A DNA stretch of 64,000 nucleotides from Haliscomenobacter sp041740695. GTDB taxonomy: Bacteria > Bacteroidota > Bacteroidia > Chitinophagales > Saprospiraceae. Position 1 is the first letter of the stretch. Each line of letters opens with the position of its first letter. The translations under genes and the position numbers were made by a program. A model generated the notes under the pieces. It was not told the origin of the DNA. It searched no databases and was given only the letters and a program-made list of their open reading frames with translations. The stretch lies in the NCBI RefSeq assembly GCF_041740695.1, contig NZ_JBGSLK010000098.1, positions 1 to 64,000 of the forward strand, given 5' to 3'. This document shows, one piece after another, positions 9,283 through 18,709 of this stretch.

Positions 9283-10200
9283 ATGTTGCGTACCATCATT
9301 CTCCTGATCCTTACGCTGATCGCCTTACCCATCATTGCTTTCAAGTACGATACACCACTGAATGAAGCACAATGGGCCGCCCTACAAAGTTCCTTTTACC
9401 TCATGTTGGGGGTCGCGCTGACCTGTTTCTTGGTCAGTGAGTTGACCAAAAACTACAGCCAGGTCGACAAAATCTGGAGCATTGTACCCATGGCCTACGC
9501 CTGGTTTTTTGCCCAACAAAGTGATTGGAATACACGGATGGTCATCATGGCCGTGTTGGTGAGCATCTGGGCACTGCGGCTTACTTTCAATTTTGCCCGC
9601 CGCGGGGGCTACCACTGGATTCCCTGGAAAGGAGAAGAGGATTACCGTTGGGGTGTTTTGCGCCAAAGTCCACTGTTTCAGAAACGCATCAACTGGGTGC
9701 TCTTTGGCCTTTTTTTCATCTCTTTGTACCAGAATACGCTGATCTGGTTGTTCAATTTGCCTATTGTGGTGGCTTGGGAAGGTGCTGCAAAGCCCTTGAA
9801 TTGGATCGATTACCTGGCGATTGGCCTGTTTTTGGCCCTCGTCGTCATCGAATTCATCGCCGACCAACAACAGTACGATTTCCAAACCGAAAAATACCGC
9901 CGCATCAAAGCTGGCGAAGCCCTGGATGGGGACTATGCCCGTGGATTTTGTGCGACTGGCTTGTGGCGTCTGGTGCGCCACCCCAATTATGCCGCTGAGC
10001 AAGGCATTTGGCTAGCTTATTATCTTTTTAGTGTAGCAGCTACGGGCCGATGGCTCAATTGGTCATTGACAGGCGCAATATTGCTGGTCTTGTTGTTTTT
10101 GGGTAGCTCGGATTTTAGTGAAAAAATCTCTAGTGAAAAGTATCTGGAGTATCAGGATTATCAGAAGAAAACGCCGCGGTTTATTCCTTGGAGGTTTTAG
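9283..10200 (+). CDS. DUF1295 / steroid 5-alpha-reductase-like membrane protein
   Basis: A 305-residue integral membrane protein. The ATG at 9283 is preferred to an in-frame TTG 24 bases upstream. About seven hydrophobic segments are visible. The C-terminal region has the DUF1295 signature: LVRHPNYAAEQGIW (about residues 230-245) and the terminal YQKKTPRFIPW. DUF1295 proteins belong to the steroid 5-alpha-reductase/isoprenylcysteine methyltransferase-like fold and probably act on a lipid-soluble substrate, though the substrate is unknown. Its 3' end overlaps the convergent GH38-like gene by 20 bases. Confidence 0.88.
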   Translation: MLRTIILLILTLIALPIIAFKYDTPLNEAQWAALQSSFYLMLGVALTCFLVSELTKNYSQVDKIWSIVPMAYAWFFAQQSDWNTRMVIMAVLVSIWALRLTFNFARRGGYHWIPWKGEEDYRWGVLRQSPLFQKRINWVLFGLFFISLYQNTLIWLFNLPIVVAWEGAAKPLNWIDYLAIGLFLALVVIEFIADQQQYDFQTEKYRRIKAGEALDGDYARGFCATGLWRLVRHPNYAAEQGIWLAYYLFSVAATGRWLNWSLTGAILLVLLFLGSSDFSEKISSEKYLEYQDYQKKTPRFIPWRF

Positions 10201-12763
10201 CTAAAAACAGCCTAAAGGTATGTAAACGATGGTGCCCCAAATCCGCATTCAGTTTGCCTTTTTCAAGCGGTATGGCTTGGTCGTTCGTTTCGATATGCGT
10301 CGTACTAAAACCTTTTAAAATTGGGGTGTTGGCCCCAATGGTTACGGTTTTGTTCTCGCCCGAAACATTCCAAACCCGCATGATGATGCCTTGATCTATA
10401 CCCTCTTCGGCCGGTTTTAAAGCCCAAATTACGGCATTGGGATCAGAAAAAGAAAACAAGGAAAACTGTTTGCCATCGTAACTAGGGCCACCTTGTATTT
10501 TTTGAGCGACCATGGGGTTTTGGTGTTGCAAGGCAAAACGCATCGCATCCGCGGGTTTAAAGCCCTCAAGGTGGGGTTTTAGTGCCAAAAAATGTTCAAA
10601 ATAGGAATCACCATCCTGATTGATGATGCCCAGCGCATTGTCTACTTGTGCGGCGGCCAATACTTTTAGCTGGGCCGTAGAATCATCGAGCCGGGTGTTG
10701 GTACTGCTGCCTGTTTTCATAAAATAGGCGTCCCGGTTGGAAATAATCATGCCATGGGAAGCATCGGACATGTCGGCAAAATGGTTCATGGCCAACCAAT
10801 CCACCCGATTGGCGACATCGGCATAATGGCCACCTTTGGCCAGCGTTTTTGCGCGTAAAATGGCACCGGCTTCTTCGTGCCAGACCTCTGGTTTCGTGAG
10901 GTTTAGAGAAAAGGAATAGGTGACTGGTTTGGCATCCAGGTTTTGGAGGATGTAATTTTCAATTTCAATGCGGTCGCTGTTGGCAAAAAGGGTGAGCCGG
11001 GATTGGTGTTTGATGGGCTTGTATGAGGTAGCCAGTAAGGACACCGAAACAGCACCTTTGTTTTCAATTTGAATGGGCTCGCCCTGATTGCCAAGGCCAG
11101 ACCCCAGGTCGTTGACGTACAATTTATCCAAAGGTTTTACACATTCCCGACGGTTGATTTTATCGTACAAACTGGTAATCACGCCTTGGCGGGTAAACTT
11201 GATGCTGTAAAACTGGTTTTCGATGGTGCTGTCGCTCACGACCAGGCTGGACGGGAAATTGGTGGGGCTACTTTTTTTGCGGATTTCAAAAACTTTGTAT
11301 CCCAAAGAGGGTACCTCGCTGGCTAAAATCCTGAGATAAGACTTTCCGTTTTTGGTGATGCGTTGAAAAGGGACTTCTAGCTGGGTCGTTTTGTCCACCA
11401 CACTAATGGCGTTTGAGCCCGAGTACAAATAATCACTGTAATCCGTTCGGGCCCAATTTAGTGGATTGAATACATAGAAGGACTCGCTTCCAGGGGCTTT
11501 GGCAATCAACTGCCCCAGTCGTTTGGCCGAACGATTGTAGAGGGTATCCACATAAGTGTTGAATACTGCCGCGGTTTTCTTTTGCCAATCCGCTCTTTGC
11601 TTTCTGGTGATGTGCGGGCCGTCGGCAGTCCAGTCGTGTTCAAAATACATGCCACAGGCCAGCCAGGCTTTTTCCTTTTGCTCCGCAAGATCGGCAGCAA
11701 ATGTTTTATCCTTTAGAGCAACCAGGGTGTAAAGTGCCTCGGCCGTTCTTAATTTTTCAATGGAACGTTTCACCGAAGCCGATACCTCAGCCAGGGAGGC
11801 GAAACTGTTGCCCCATTCGGTACTGCCGTAAGAAATGGTTTCGGAGGGTAAATCAGCGCCATAGTGTTGCTCGAAATCTTTAAAAAAATCGATTTCATTG
11901 GAAACAATGACTTGATAGTTGGAATCTGTTTGTTCTTTGGCAATTTTGGGGAAGTTGTTGGTGATGGTTTTTAGGTCGTCACCACCTTTGCCAAAAGCCC
12001 CGGCAATGTGGTAGGGATAAATGGGATCATCCAGTAAAGCTTTGCAATCCAAAACGGCATTGGCCTGATGATTGGCTTCTAAATACGTTCCAAAAAAATA
12101 GCGGTATTCTTTTCTTTTGGCCATATTGGTGTAATCGGGATTGACCGCATACCATTTCATCAACACCCGTTGATCGTCCAGGCCCTTGTACCAGAACATC
12201 TGATTCCTTTTTCTTTCCAGTGCAGTTACTTTTGTGGCACAGGCACAGACTCCTTTCCAGGAGTATTTGGCTCCTGATCCTGCCCATAGCGAGGACAAAC
12301 CCAGTGGCAGTACCTGGTCTTCCATGTTCAAGACCAAAGACAAATCCAGGCCGTATTTTCGTTGCAAGGAGCCCGCGTAATACATGTCGCGCAAAGTGGC
12401 TTCGGCTGGCGCAGCGCCTAGTAAAACAATCATGGAGTTGAGGGGCACGGTAATTTTACCATCCTTGATTTGTTGAATGAGTTTGGCAAACTGGGCGGCA
12501 CTTCTGGTCTGTTTGTAATTGTACACCCAGTACGAACCATCACAATTCCATTTGCTTTGCTGGTTGTAAGGGAGGTGAGCGGTGGAATCGTTGAGTTGGA
12601 TGTAATAGTCCAGCATTTCTGAAAATGCTTTTTTATAGGTTTCTTCATCACCTGTCCACATGTAATCGGTGTGGTCGTCGTTGGCAAGGTAGATTTTTTT
12701 TACTTGAGCATGGAGGCTTAAGGTGAGTGCCAAGAGCAATGACAAAATGGTTGTTGATTTCAT
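10181..12763 (-). CDS. GH38-like glycoside hydrolase, exported
   Basis: An 860-residue protein with a signal peptide (cleavage after LHAQ, residue 20). The N-terminal motif DDHTDYMW (residues 29-36) corresponds to the HxDxxW motif of GH38 alpha-mannosidases, giving His31 and Asp33 as probable zinc ligands. A central helical region and a large C-terminal beta-sandwich part match the GH38C type. By position, the segment that should hold the GH38 nucleophile (usually DE-A) reads APAEA here, so the mechanism or specificity may differ from classical mannosidases; a conserved Asp75 in CDGSYW is the nearest alternative. It is the last gene of locus A. A paralogue of nearly equal length lies at 60644. 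True substrate unknown. Confidence 0.8.
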   Translation of the reverse strand: MKSTTILSLLLALTLSLHAQVKKIYLANDDHTDYMWTGDEETYKKAFSEMLDYYIQLNDSTAHLPYNQQSKWNCDGSYWVYNYKQTRSAAQFAKLIQQIKDGKITVPLNSMIVLLGAAPAEATLRDMYYAGSLQRKYGLDLSLVLNMEDQVLPLGLSSLWAGSGAKYSWKGVCACATKVTALERKRNQMFWYKGLDDQRVLMKWYAVNPDYTNMAKRKEYRYFFGTYLEANHQANAVLDCKALLDDPIYPYHIAGAFGKGGDDLKTITNNFPKIAKEQTDSNYQVIVSNEIDFFKDFEQHYGADLPSETISYGSTEWGNSFASLAEVSASVKRSIEKLRTAEALYTLVALKDKTFAADLAEQKEKAWLACGMYFEHDWTADGPHITRKQRADWQKKTAAVFNTYVDTLYNRSAKRLGQLIAKAPGSESFYVFNPLNWARTDYSDYLYSGSNAISVVDKTTQLEVPFQRITKNGKSYLRILASEVPSLGYKVFEIRKKSSPTNFPSSLVVSDSTIENQFYSIKFTRQGVITSLYDKINRRECVKPLDKLYVNDLGSGLGNQGEPIQIENKGAVSVSLLATSYKPIKHQSRLTLFANSDRIEIENYILQNLDAKPVTYSFSLNLTKPEVWHEEAGAILRAKTLAKGGHYADVANRVDWLAMNHFADMSDASHGMIISNRDAYFMKTGSSTNTRLDDSTAQLKVLAAAQVDNALGIINQDGDSYFEHFLALKPHLEGFKPADAMRFALQHQNPMVAQKIQGGPSYDGKQFSLFSFSDPNAVIWALKPAEEGIDQGIIMRVWNVSGENKTVTIGANTPILKGFSTTHIETNDQAIPLEKGKLNADLGHHRLHTFRLFLAKTSKE

Positions 12764-12810
12764 CCCATTGAATTTTGAAAGAATATCATTTTAAATGGAT
12801 AGCGCAGGTT

Positions 12811-13731
12811 TTATGGTACTTCCGTGATTTTTCCCCCCACGGCAAAGGTTTCCTCAATCCCCAACTGTTCAGCAAGGTAATAGGCCATAAAATTGAAGGG
12901 AATGATATTGGTCAAAATGGAAAAATGCTCAGCTACGTCTGATTCTTCCACACTAAAAACATGGGCACCCGCTGCGGCAATTTTTTCACCTAGTTGGATC
13001 GTTCTTTCTCGGGATTTGCCAGGGGCAATGATCTGGATGACGATGCTGTTTTGCGCGGTTTCTTTGGGCCCATGATCGTATTGAGCCATGGGCAACCCGT
13101 GAAAATTCAGCTTGGTACTTTCACTCAGGATCAAGGCGGCTTCCAGGGCCGTGGCGATGTTGGGGCCACTGCCCGTGATGTAGATGCCGTGGATTTTTTG
13201 GCTGCTGAGCAATTGGAAAACTTCTGTCGCCAATTGTTTCCCCTGAGCCGCGTAAGTTTCCATTTTTTGCGTCAGCAAATCCACCGCAGGACTTGGGTCA
13301 AAACCAAATCCTTTGAACAAAACCAGGAGGGTGTTGAGGTAAGTTTTGGAAGAAGAATACCATTCTTCGCCCGCCCGAATGTCGATGACCTCAACTACGT
13401 TGGGCGCAGTGCTGAGGGGATGCTCCGGGTAATTGGAGATGGCGTAGTACTTCTGAAAAAATGGCCTACACCAGAGCGCTTCGCTACTTTTGCCCGATTG
13501 AGAAAGGATGACGCCACAGGGTTTTTGCTTTTGTAAGGACAAATAATGGAAATACTCGGAGGCCAGCTCCGGGTAGATGTCAATGCCCATGTATTTGAAG
13601 GCCAGCGGCGCAAAATAAGAGGAGCCCATGCCCAAATAGGGCACTTGCCAGGGAAGTTTAGGGATTTTTGCCTGCAAAACCACTTGAGCCCGATCTGGCA
13701 TTTCCAGGATTTCGGCTAGTATTTTATTCAT
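12811..13731 (-). CDS. SIS domain sugar-phosphate isomerase/deaminase-like protein
   Basis: A 306-residue cytoplasmic protein; the ATG at 13731 (MNKILAEILEMP) was chosen over an upstream start lying inside the previous gene. It has two SIS lobes: MGSSYFAPLAF near residue 35 and GSGPNIATALEAALILSE near residue 185, followed by DHGPKE. This is the layout of GlmS C-terminal-like isomerases and of AgaS/FrlB-type deaminases. A glutaminase domain is absent, so it is not GlmS. It sits between a sugar transporter-like gene and a GH38-like gene, so it probably acts on a phosphorylated, possibly amino, sugar released by locus A. Confidence 0.8.
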   Translation of the reverse strand: MNKILAEILEMPDRAQVVLQAKIPKLPWQVPYLGMGSSYFAPLAFKYMGIDIYPELASEYFHYLSLQKQKPCGVILSQSGKSSEALWCRPFFQKYYAISNYPEHPLSTAPNVVEVIDIRAGEEWYSSSKTYLNTLLVLFKGFGFDPSPAVDLLTQKMETYAAQGKQLATEVFQLLSSQKIHGIYITGSGPNIATALEAALILSESTKLNFHGLPMAQYDHGPKETAQNSIVIQIIAPGKSRERTIQLGEKIAAAGAHVFSVEESDVAEHFSILTNIIPFNFMAYYLAEQLGIEETFAVGGKITEVP

Positions 13732-13741
13732 GGTGAATAGG

Positions 13742-14650
13742 TTATTGACTACTTTCAGTTGTGGTTTGTTTCTCATAAGACAGTGCCAGGGCGGCTACAA
13801 TGGCCAGGGAGATGCCAATAAACTCCACCCTATTGATACTTTCTGCCAAAAAAGCAATGGCCAATACGATGGTGAATACTGGCTGCAAAGCCCCGGCAAT
13901 GGTCGTTACTTTGGAGGCTTTTCCATCGGCTTTGTAGGCGGCAAAACTGCACAGCACGCCCAGGCCATTGAGCATTCCAGCCAATGAACCGAGCAACAAG
14001 GTGCGGGTGGAAAACTGCAAATCCACCATGCCAGTGCCCATAAAAACCAAGGCTAAAAAAATACTGGAGACAATGAAGGCCGCATAAGCCCATTCCGCCG
14101 AAATGTAATTGGTGGTTACTTTTTGCGCGGCGCTGAACACCCCCCAGAAAAAGAGGGCCACCAAAGAAAACAGCAGCCAAGTGTTGAGTCCAATACTTCT
14201 GACAAATGCTGCCGGGTCGTCAAACAGGAGCGTTTGCCCGGAGAGCATGACCACGGCTGGTATGGCCAGCAGAATACCTAATGCATTCAACCAATTGAGT
14301 TTTTCTTTAAAAACCAAAATGGCAATCACGATGGTCACCAAAGGGTACAGATTGGTCAAGGGAATCACAATAGCGGCCAAACCACCGCTGCTGAAGGCTT
14401 GGAAAACGGCTACATTGCCCGCTATGGCCAGGATACCGGAAATCAGCCCCCAATAAATACCCTTGCGATTGGGACGCTCCCGGCGGAGTTTTTTCAACAC
14501 CAGTGGCAAAGTGAACAACATGCCAATGGTGAACAAAACGTGATTGGCATAGGGGTTTACGTCTTCAGAAATCAGTTTTGCAACCACCCCCCAGACGCCC
14601 CAAAAAAGCGCGGCGGCGATGGAGTAAAAAATCCAGGCGTTGTTTTTCAT
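13742..14650 (-). CDS. DMT superfamily transporter (EamA)
   Basis: A 302-residue integral membrane protein with about ten hydrophobic segments arranged as two EamA repeats (first about residues 5-140, second about 153-290). The drug/metabolite transporter superfamily includes sugar and nucleotide-sugar carriers. Its position between the ROK kinase (17-base gap) and the SIS isomerase (10-base gap) suggests inner-membrane uptake of a monosaccharide that ROK then phosphorylates. That role is inferred from context only. Confidence 0.85.
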   Translation of the reverse strand: MKNNAWIFYSIAAALFWGVWGVVAKLISEDVNPYANHVLFTIGMLFTLPLVLKKLRRERPNRKGIYWGLISGILAIAGNVAVFQAFSSGGLAAIVIPLTNLYPLVTIVIAILVFKEKLNWLNALGILLAIPAVVMLSGQTLLFDDPAAFVRSIGLNTWLLFSLVALFFWGVFSAAQKVTTNYISAEWAYAAFIVSSIFLALVFMGTGMVDLQFSTRTLLLGSLAGMLNGLGVLCSFAAYKADGKASKVTTIAGALQPVFTIVLAIAFLAESINRVEFIGISLAIVAALALSYEKQTTTESSQ

Positions 14651-14667
14651 GAGTAGTAATGCTTGTT

Positions 14668-15585
14668 TTACAAAAATAGCGCGGCAGCACCTAAAATGCC
14701 AGCCTGTTCTTCAAGTTCAGAAATGGTAATGCTCGTCTGGTATCCTTTGTAGGGCCCTAGCAAATCCTCATCCAGTAGCCTTGGCAAGTAAGGCGCCAAA
14801 CCTTTGGCTACACCTCCCCCCAATACGATCACATCGGGCGCATACAAATTGATGTAATTGGAAATGCCCGTTTTAAGCTGCTCGATGAAGGCATCAATCA
14901 GCTCCCTTGCACCAGTATTGCCAGCTGCACTGGCCTGAAAAATACTTTCCACCGTGAAAGGCAAAGAGGGATTTTTGGCGGACCAATTTGCTCGCTCGGC
15001 TGCCGCCAGAATGCCCGTAGCCGAAACCAGCGACTCCAGACAACCCGTTTTACCACAGTAACATTTGACGCCATTTTGCACAATGCTCAGGTGGCCACCC
15101 ATATGGGCAAAGGGCAGTTTTCCATCCAGTTTTTGCTTGATGACAAAGCCTAAACCTAAGCCAGTGCCCAAGGTAAGTACCAACACCCGCTCCAATCCAC
15201 GCCCACGCCCATATAAGGCTTCGCCCAAAGCGACCAGTCGGGCATCGTTGTCGATTCTACAAGGCAACGCATGTTGGGTCTGAATGATGTTGGCCAGGGG
15301 GTAGTCCTCCATAAAATCAATGAAGCCATAAGTGGAGTCGACCAAACCATCTGCATGAACAAAACTCGATACCCCGATGCCAATGCCCAGTACGTCCGCT
15401 TGCAGCACGGCCGCTTTGGCTTTTAGGGTTTGAATGGCTTCGCCAATCGCCTGCTCAAAACGGACGGCGTCGAGGGTTTCGGTGGCTTGAATTGTGGTTT
15501 GTAACACTTGCCCGATGGTCAAGTCCACCAACCCGATTTTGGTGCGGGTTCCTCCGATGTCAATGCCAATGGCGAGTTTTTTCAA
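14668..15585 (-). CDS. ROK family sugar kinase
   Basis: A 305-residue cytoplasmic kinase. The ATP-binding phosphate-1 motif is GIDIGGTRTKIG (residues 7-18). The sugar-binding/zinc region reads GGHLSIV followed by CYCGKTGCLES (about residues 165-190), with the CxCGxxGCxE zinc pattern of ROK kinases. The start is a TTG codon at 15585: an in-frame stop lies just upstream and there is no ATG before the first motif. ROK kinases phosphorylate glucose, mannose, GlcNAc or ManNAc; which one applies here is not visible. The gene is part of the locus A operon. Confidence 0.9.
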   Translation of the reverse strand: MKKLAIGIDIGGTRTKIGLVDLTIGQVLQTTIQATETLDAVRFEQAIGEAIQTLKAKAAVLQADVLGIGIGVSSFVHADGLVDSTYGFIDFMEDYPLANIIQTQHALPCRIDNDARLVALGEALYGRGRGLERVLVLTLGTGLGLGFVIKQKLDGKLPFAHMGGHLSIVQNGVKCYCGKTGCLESLVSATGILAAAERANWSAKNPSLPFTVESIFQASAAGNTGARELIDAFIEQLKTGISNYINLYAPDVIVLGGGVAKGLAPYLPRLLDEDLLGPYKGYQTSITISELEEQAGILGAAALFL

Positions 15586-15613
15586 AACTTATTGAGCTTT
15601 TGTAGTGGATCAA

Positions 15614-17083
15614 TTATTGCAACTTCAGCAGGCTTTTTTCTGCAATTAAAACCGGAGAATCGTAAAGCGCAATCGATTTGAATCTATAGCTGTTTCCTGA
15701 TTTGCTCCAGTCTGATTTGGGGATTGCGTACACCTGCCCGCTCATCAGATCGACCCAAACCGGGTCTTTAAAAGTAACATTTTCCAACGTAATGTCTACG
15801 GGGGTGGTCTGAAATGAATTGTTCACCTCTTTGCCGTCCAACCATAGGGTGACGAGGGGTTTTTTGCTGGTTTTGTGTTGATAGCCAAAAACCGAGAGCG
15901 ATGCATTGCCGGTGCTGGTGTAGGTGACACCAGGATTGAGAACCAGATTGTTGTCAAAAATAGAGGCCAGGTTTTGCACGGCGTAATAGGCTACTTTAGG
16001 GCGAATGGCGGCCATGGTAACATCCGATTGGATTAGCCCCTTGGTATTGAGTACCGCATTGGGCGGGCCCCAATTGTAATAAATGTCGATGATGGTAAAC
16101 ACCGAGGTTTCAATGTCGTGCCCCAAATCTCCCAACAAACGGCGCAGATCGTATTTGGCTTGGGTGTATTCGGTCCAGTAGTATTTGTCAAGGGCAAAAC
16201 TAGGGATGTAGGTTGAAGGTGCGCCATTTTCGCCCTGCCGCAACAGGATGTTCTTGGAATACTTTTCGATGACTTTGCGCAAGCCCAAAACCCTTTTTTC
16301 GGTATAGGCATCCTCTGGTCTCATGGTGTAGCTGTGGTACGAAATCCATTGAAACAGATCGAGTTTGCCTTGTTCGGCGATGAATTTCAAAAAAGCATCC
16401 AGGTATTCCATGTTGCTGTTGGAAGCGAAAGCCAATCCGGCAATTTTTGCCTCCGGCTGGATTCTTTTAATGATGCTTGCCGTGCGGATGTTCAGCGCAG
16501 CGGTGGTTTCCGGAGTGATTTTTTGTCCGGGATGATCGGGTTCGTTCCAAATTTCCCATTCCTTCACCCGATCCTTGTAGCGCGTCACCAGCGCTTCCAC
16601 CCATCTGTCCCATGCGGCGTAACCTTCAGGGCTGGTCATCATGCTGTTCAATAGGTTGATGCCACCGCCGCCGGGGTATGCTGGATTGCCATAGGAAGGT
16701 TGCAACCAGGGTTCGATGTCATTGGCCACGGCATAATCAATGACTTCATCAAGCCATTTCCAATCGTATACACCGGGCACTTTTTCACATTTGGCCCAAC
16801 CTGCCTGTAGGCGGATTTTTTTCACCCCAAGTGCAGGCAAATAGGCTTTGTAATTGTCCCATACCGTGTGACCACGGTCGAGGGTCTCGCAGCCAACGGT
16901 GATTCTGGAGGATTCAATTTCCCGGGTACTACGGGGTTTGAGTGTCCCCAGTTTTTTATACTTGACCGATAAGGGCGTTTTCACCCGATCAGGAGAAGTG
17001 TCGATGAATTGAGCAGATAAGTTGACGGATAACAACAAAAAAAGTGCGCAAAACACCCGTGTAAAAATGAAAAACTGACCCAT
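15614..17083 (-). CDS. GH39-like clan GH-A glycoside hydrolase (copy 1)
   Basis: A 489-residue exported enzyme (signal peptide to about residue 25). It has a TIM-barrel region with WEIWNEP giving the acid/base Glu181, and RQGENGAPS giving the likely nucleophile Glu285, spaced as in clan GH-A. The C-terminal 150 residues form a beta-rich accessory domain. It resembles the GH39 superfamily, which includes beta-xylosidases and alpha-L-iduronidases, but family membership needs a profile search. Two paralogues lie in locus B (49114 and 50521), sharing motifs such as CETLDR/GETLDR, RLQAGW and PGGGGINL. Confidence 0.8.
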   Translation of the reverse strand: MGQFFIFTRVFCALFLLLSVNLSAQFIDTSPDRVKTPLSVKYKKLGTLKPRSTREIESSRITVGCETLDRGHTVWDNYKAYLPALGVKKIRLQAGWAKCEKVPGVYDWKWLDEVIDYAVANDIEPWLQPSYGNPAYPGGGGINLLNSMMTSPEGYAAWDRWVEALVTRYKDRVKEWEIWNEPDHPGQKITPETTAALNIRTASIIKRIQPEAKIAGLAFASNSNMEYLDAFLKFIAEQGKLDLFQWISYHSYTMRPEDAYTEKRVLGLRKVIEKYSKNILLRQGENGAPSTYIPSFALDKYYWTEYTQAKYDLRRLLGDLGHDIETSVFTIIDIYYNWGPPNAVLNTKGLIQSDVTMAAIRPKVAYYAVQNLASIFDNNLVLNPGVTYTSTGNASLSVFGYQHKTSKKPLVTLWLDGKEVNNSFQTTPVDITLENVTFKDPVWVDLMSGQVYAIPKSDWSKSGNSYRFKSIALYDSPVLIAEKSLLKLQ

Positions 17084-17107
17084 GACATTTATTTTTTTAT
17101 CGCCCCT

Positions 17108-18703
17108 TTATTGTTTCACAAATTTATAAACCGAAGTCCCTTGATCCTTTTGGTAAAGCACCATCAGGTACATTCCCGCCGGTAATGCTGCGACATCCAG
17201 CTCTTTGTTTTGGGCAGCAATGGTTTGTTGTTGTACCGGGGTGCCCCGAGTGTCCAATATGTCGATGCGGTAGGGGCTGCTTTGATGATCCGTTAAACGG
17301 ATGTTCAGTTTTTCTTTGACCGGATTGGGATACAGGATGACTTTTGCTTTGGCGAGCAGGGTAGTGCTGCTGGTAGACACATTTTCGCTGACAAATTCGT
17401 AAGCGCCACGATCCGGTTTTCCACCTTGAGGACGAGGCGTACCCAAAATATCCACTGCACTGTATTGCCCTTCGAGACTACTGCCTTGGTCAACGGCAGG
17501 GCTCGTTTTTTTGGGTCTAAAATTGGCCGTGGCCAGGTCAGTGGAAAGGGTCATAAATTGAGGGTCGGCGATCCTATCGTTGCTGCCCTGAAAGCCCACT
17601 TTGCCATTGAAATAAAGATTGTTGCTGTACACCTCGGAGGTAGATCTGGGCCTGGAGTTGCAATCTCCCCCCTCGCGGGCATACATGATGTTGTTGATGA
17701 TGTTCACATCCTTACACTGGTTGGTAAAGATGTCGGGATAACCCACAACCGTTCCGTTGTGGTAGGCGGTGTTGTTGATGATGTCCACGTGATCGGCCAG
17801 GAAAGAATGAATGCCGGAACCGCCATTGTTGAAACAGACGTTGTTTTCTACCAGGGTTCTACCCACGTAAGGTTCACCTTCACCCGCTTTTGCGCCGTAA
17901 GGATATTGATTCACATCAATGATGATGCCGTTGCCATCGCTCAGTCTTTTCAGGCTGATCCAGGGAATGGTGGTTTTGTTGCTGGAGCAAATGTTGTTGC
18001 GGATGATGTTTTTGTAGGTCGTGGCCTTGTCGCTGTTGAAGGGATTCAGAATACTGATGCCGCTGCCCGCGTACATCATGTACCAACCATTGTTGTACAC
18101 CACATTATTTTCAATGGTGGTATAATCGGCCTGTAGTGCACCAATTCCACCGCCCGGAAAATCGTGTACTTTGCAGTTGCGGATGGTCACGTGGTGCGGG
18201 AATTTCGATTCGTCGCGTGGACCGCCGATGGAGATGCCATTGGTGTTGTAGTTGGCGTAAACGGACCAGTTTTTGCCCCCATTCGCGGCCTCGGTGTAAA
18301 TGGCAAAGGCTTTTTCGTAAGTGATGTTGGTGTTGTTGCCGATGAGTTCAAATCCTTCCAGAACGATGTAGGAGCCGTTGATCGATACGGCATTCCAGAC
18401 ATTGCCCGAAGCAGTGATTCTGGGCTTGTGCCCCGGCATGGCTTTGAAGGTAATGTAGCCTTCGGGAGTCCCTGAACCGGTGATGTTCAAAACCGGCCCC
18501 GAAGTAGAGCTGTAGAGCCCATTCATGGCGAAAATGGTATCTCCGGCCAGACTGAGATTGGCAGCCTGTTGCAAGGTTCTAAATGGATTTGCACTGGATT
18601 CGCCCGTGTCGTTGTCGTTTCCAAAAGGCGAAACGTAGTAGTTGATGGCTAGGGTTTTGAGCGATAAACCAAGTAAAAAGAGGAGAAAAGATGACTTTTT
18701 CAT
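17108..18703 (-). CDS. Right-handed beta-helix protein with T9SS sorting domain
   Basis: A 531-residue exported protein (signal peptide MKKSSFLLFLLGLSLKTLA). The opening YYVSPFGNDNDTG and FRTLQQAANLSLAGDTI are typical of beta-helix proteins related to chondroitinase B/PL6. Many N-rich rungs follow (IENNVVYNN, IIRNNICSSN, IINNTAYHN), with SDGNGIIID conserved among the three paralogues in this window. Residues about 455-531 form a type IX secretion C-terminal sorting domain (ILYPNPVKEKLNI, then AGMYLMVLY and KFVKQ), so it should reach the cell surface. A lyase or epimerase role is likely but catalytic residues were not identified. It is six bases upstream of nothing else: the fusion gene precedes it in the operon. 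Confidence 0.82.
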   Translation of the reverse strand: MKKSSFLLFLLGLSLKTLAINYYVSPFGNDNDTGESSANPFRTLQQAANLSLAGDTIFAMNGLYSSTSGPVLNITGSGTPEGYITFKAMPGHKPRITASGNVWNAVSINGSYIVLEGFELIGNNTNITYEKAFAIYTEAANGGKNWSVYANYNTNGISIGGPRDESKFPHHVTIRNCKVHDFPGGGIGALQADYTTIENNVVYNNGWYMMYAGSGISILNPFNSDKATTYKNIIRNNICSSNKTTIPWISLKRLSDGNGIIIDVNQYPYGAKAGEGEPYVGRTLVENNVCFNNGGSGIHSFLADHVDIINNTAYHNGTVVGYPDIFTNQCKDVNIINNIMYAREGGDCNSRPRSTSEVYSNNLYFNGKVGFQGSNDRIADPQFMTLSTDLATANFRPKKTSPAVDQGSSLEGQYSAVDILGTPRPQGGKPDRGAYEFVSENVSTSSTTLLAKAKVILYPNPVKEKLNIRLTDHQSSPYRIDILDTRGTPVQQQTIAAQNKELDVAALPAGMYLMVLYQKDQGTSVYKFVKQ

Positions 18704-18709
18704 GGTGGA

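Noticed and set aside
17426..18136. A 236-codon plus-strand frame inside the T9SS beta-helix gene
   Set aside because: Same reason: a complementary shadow of N-rich repeats.
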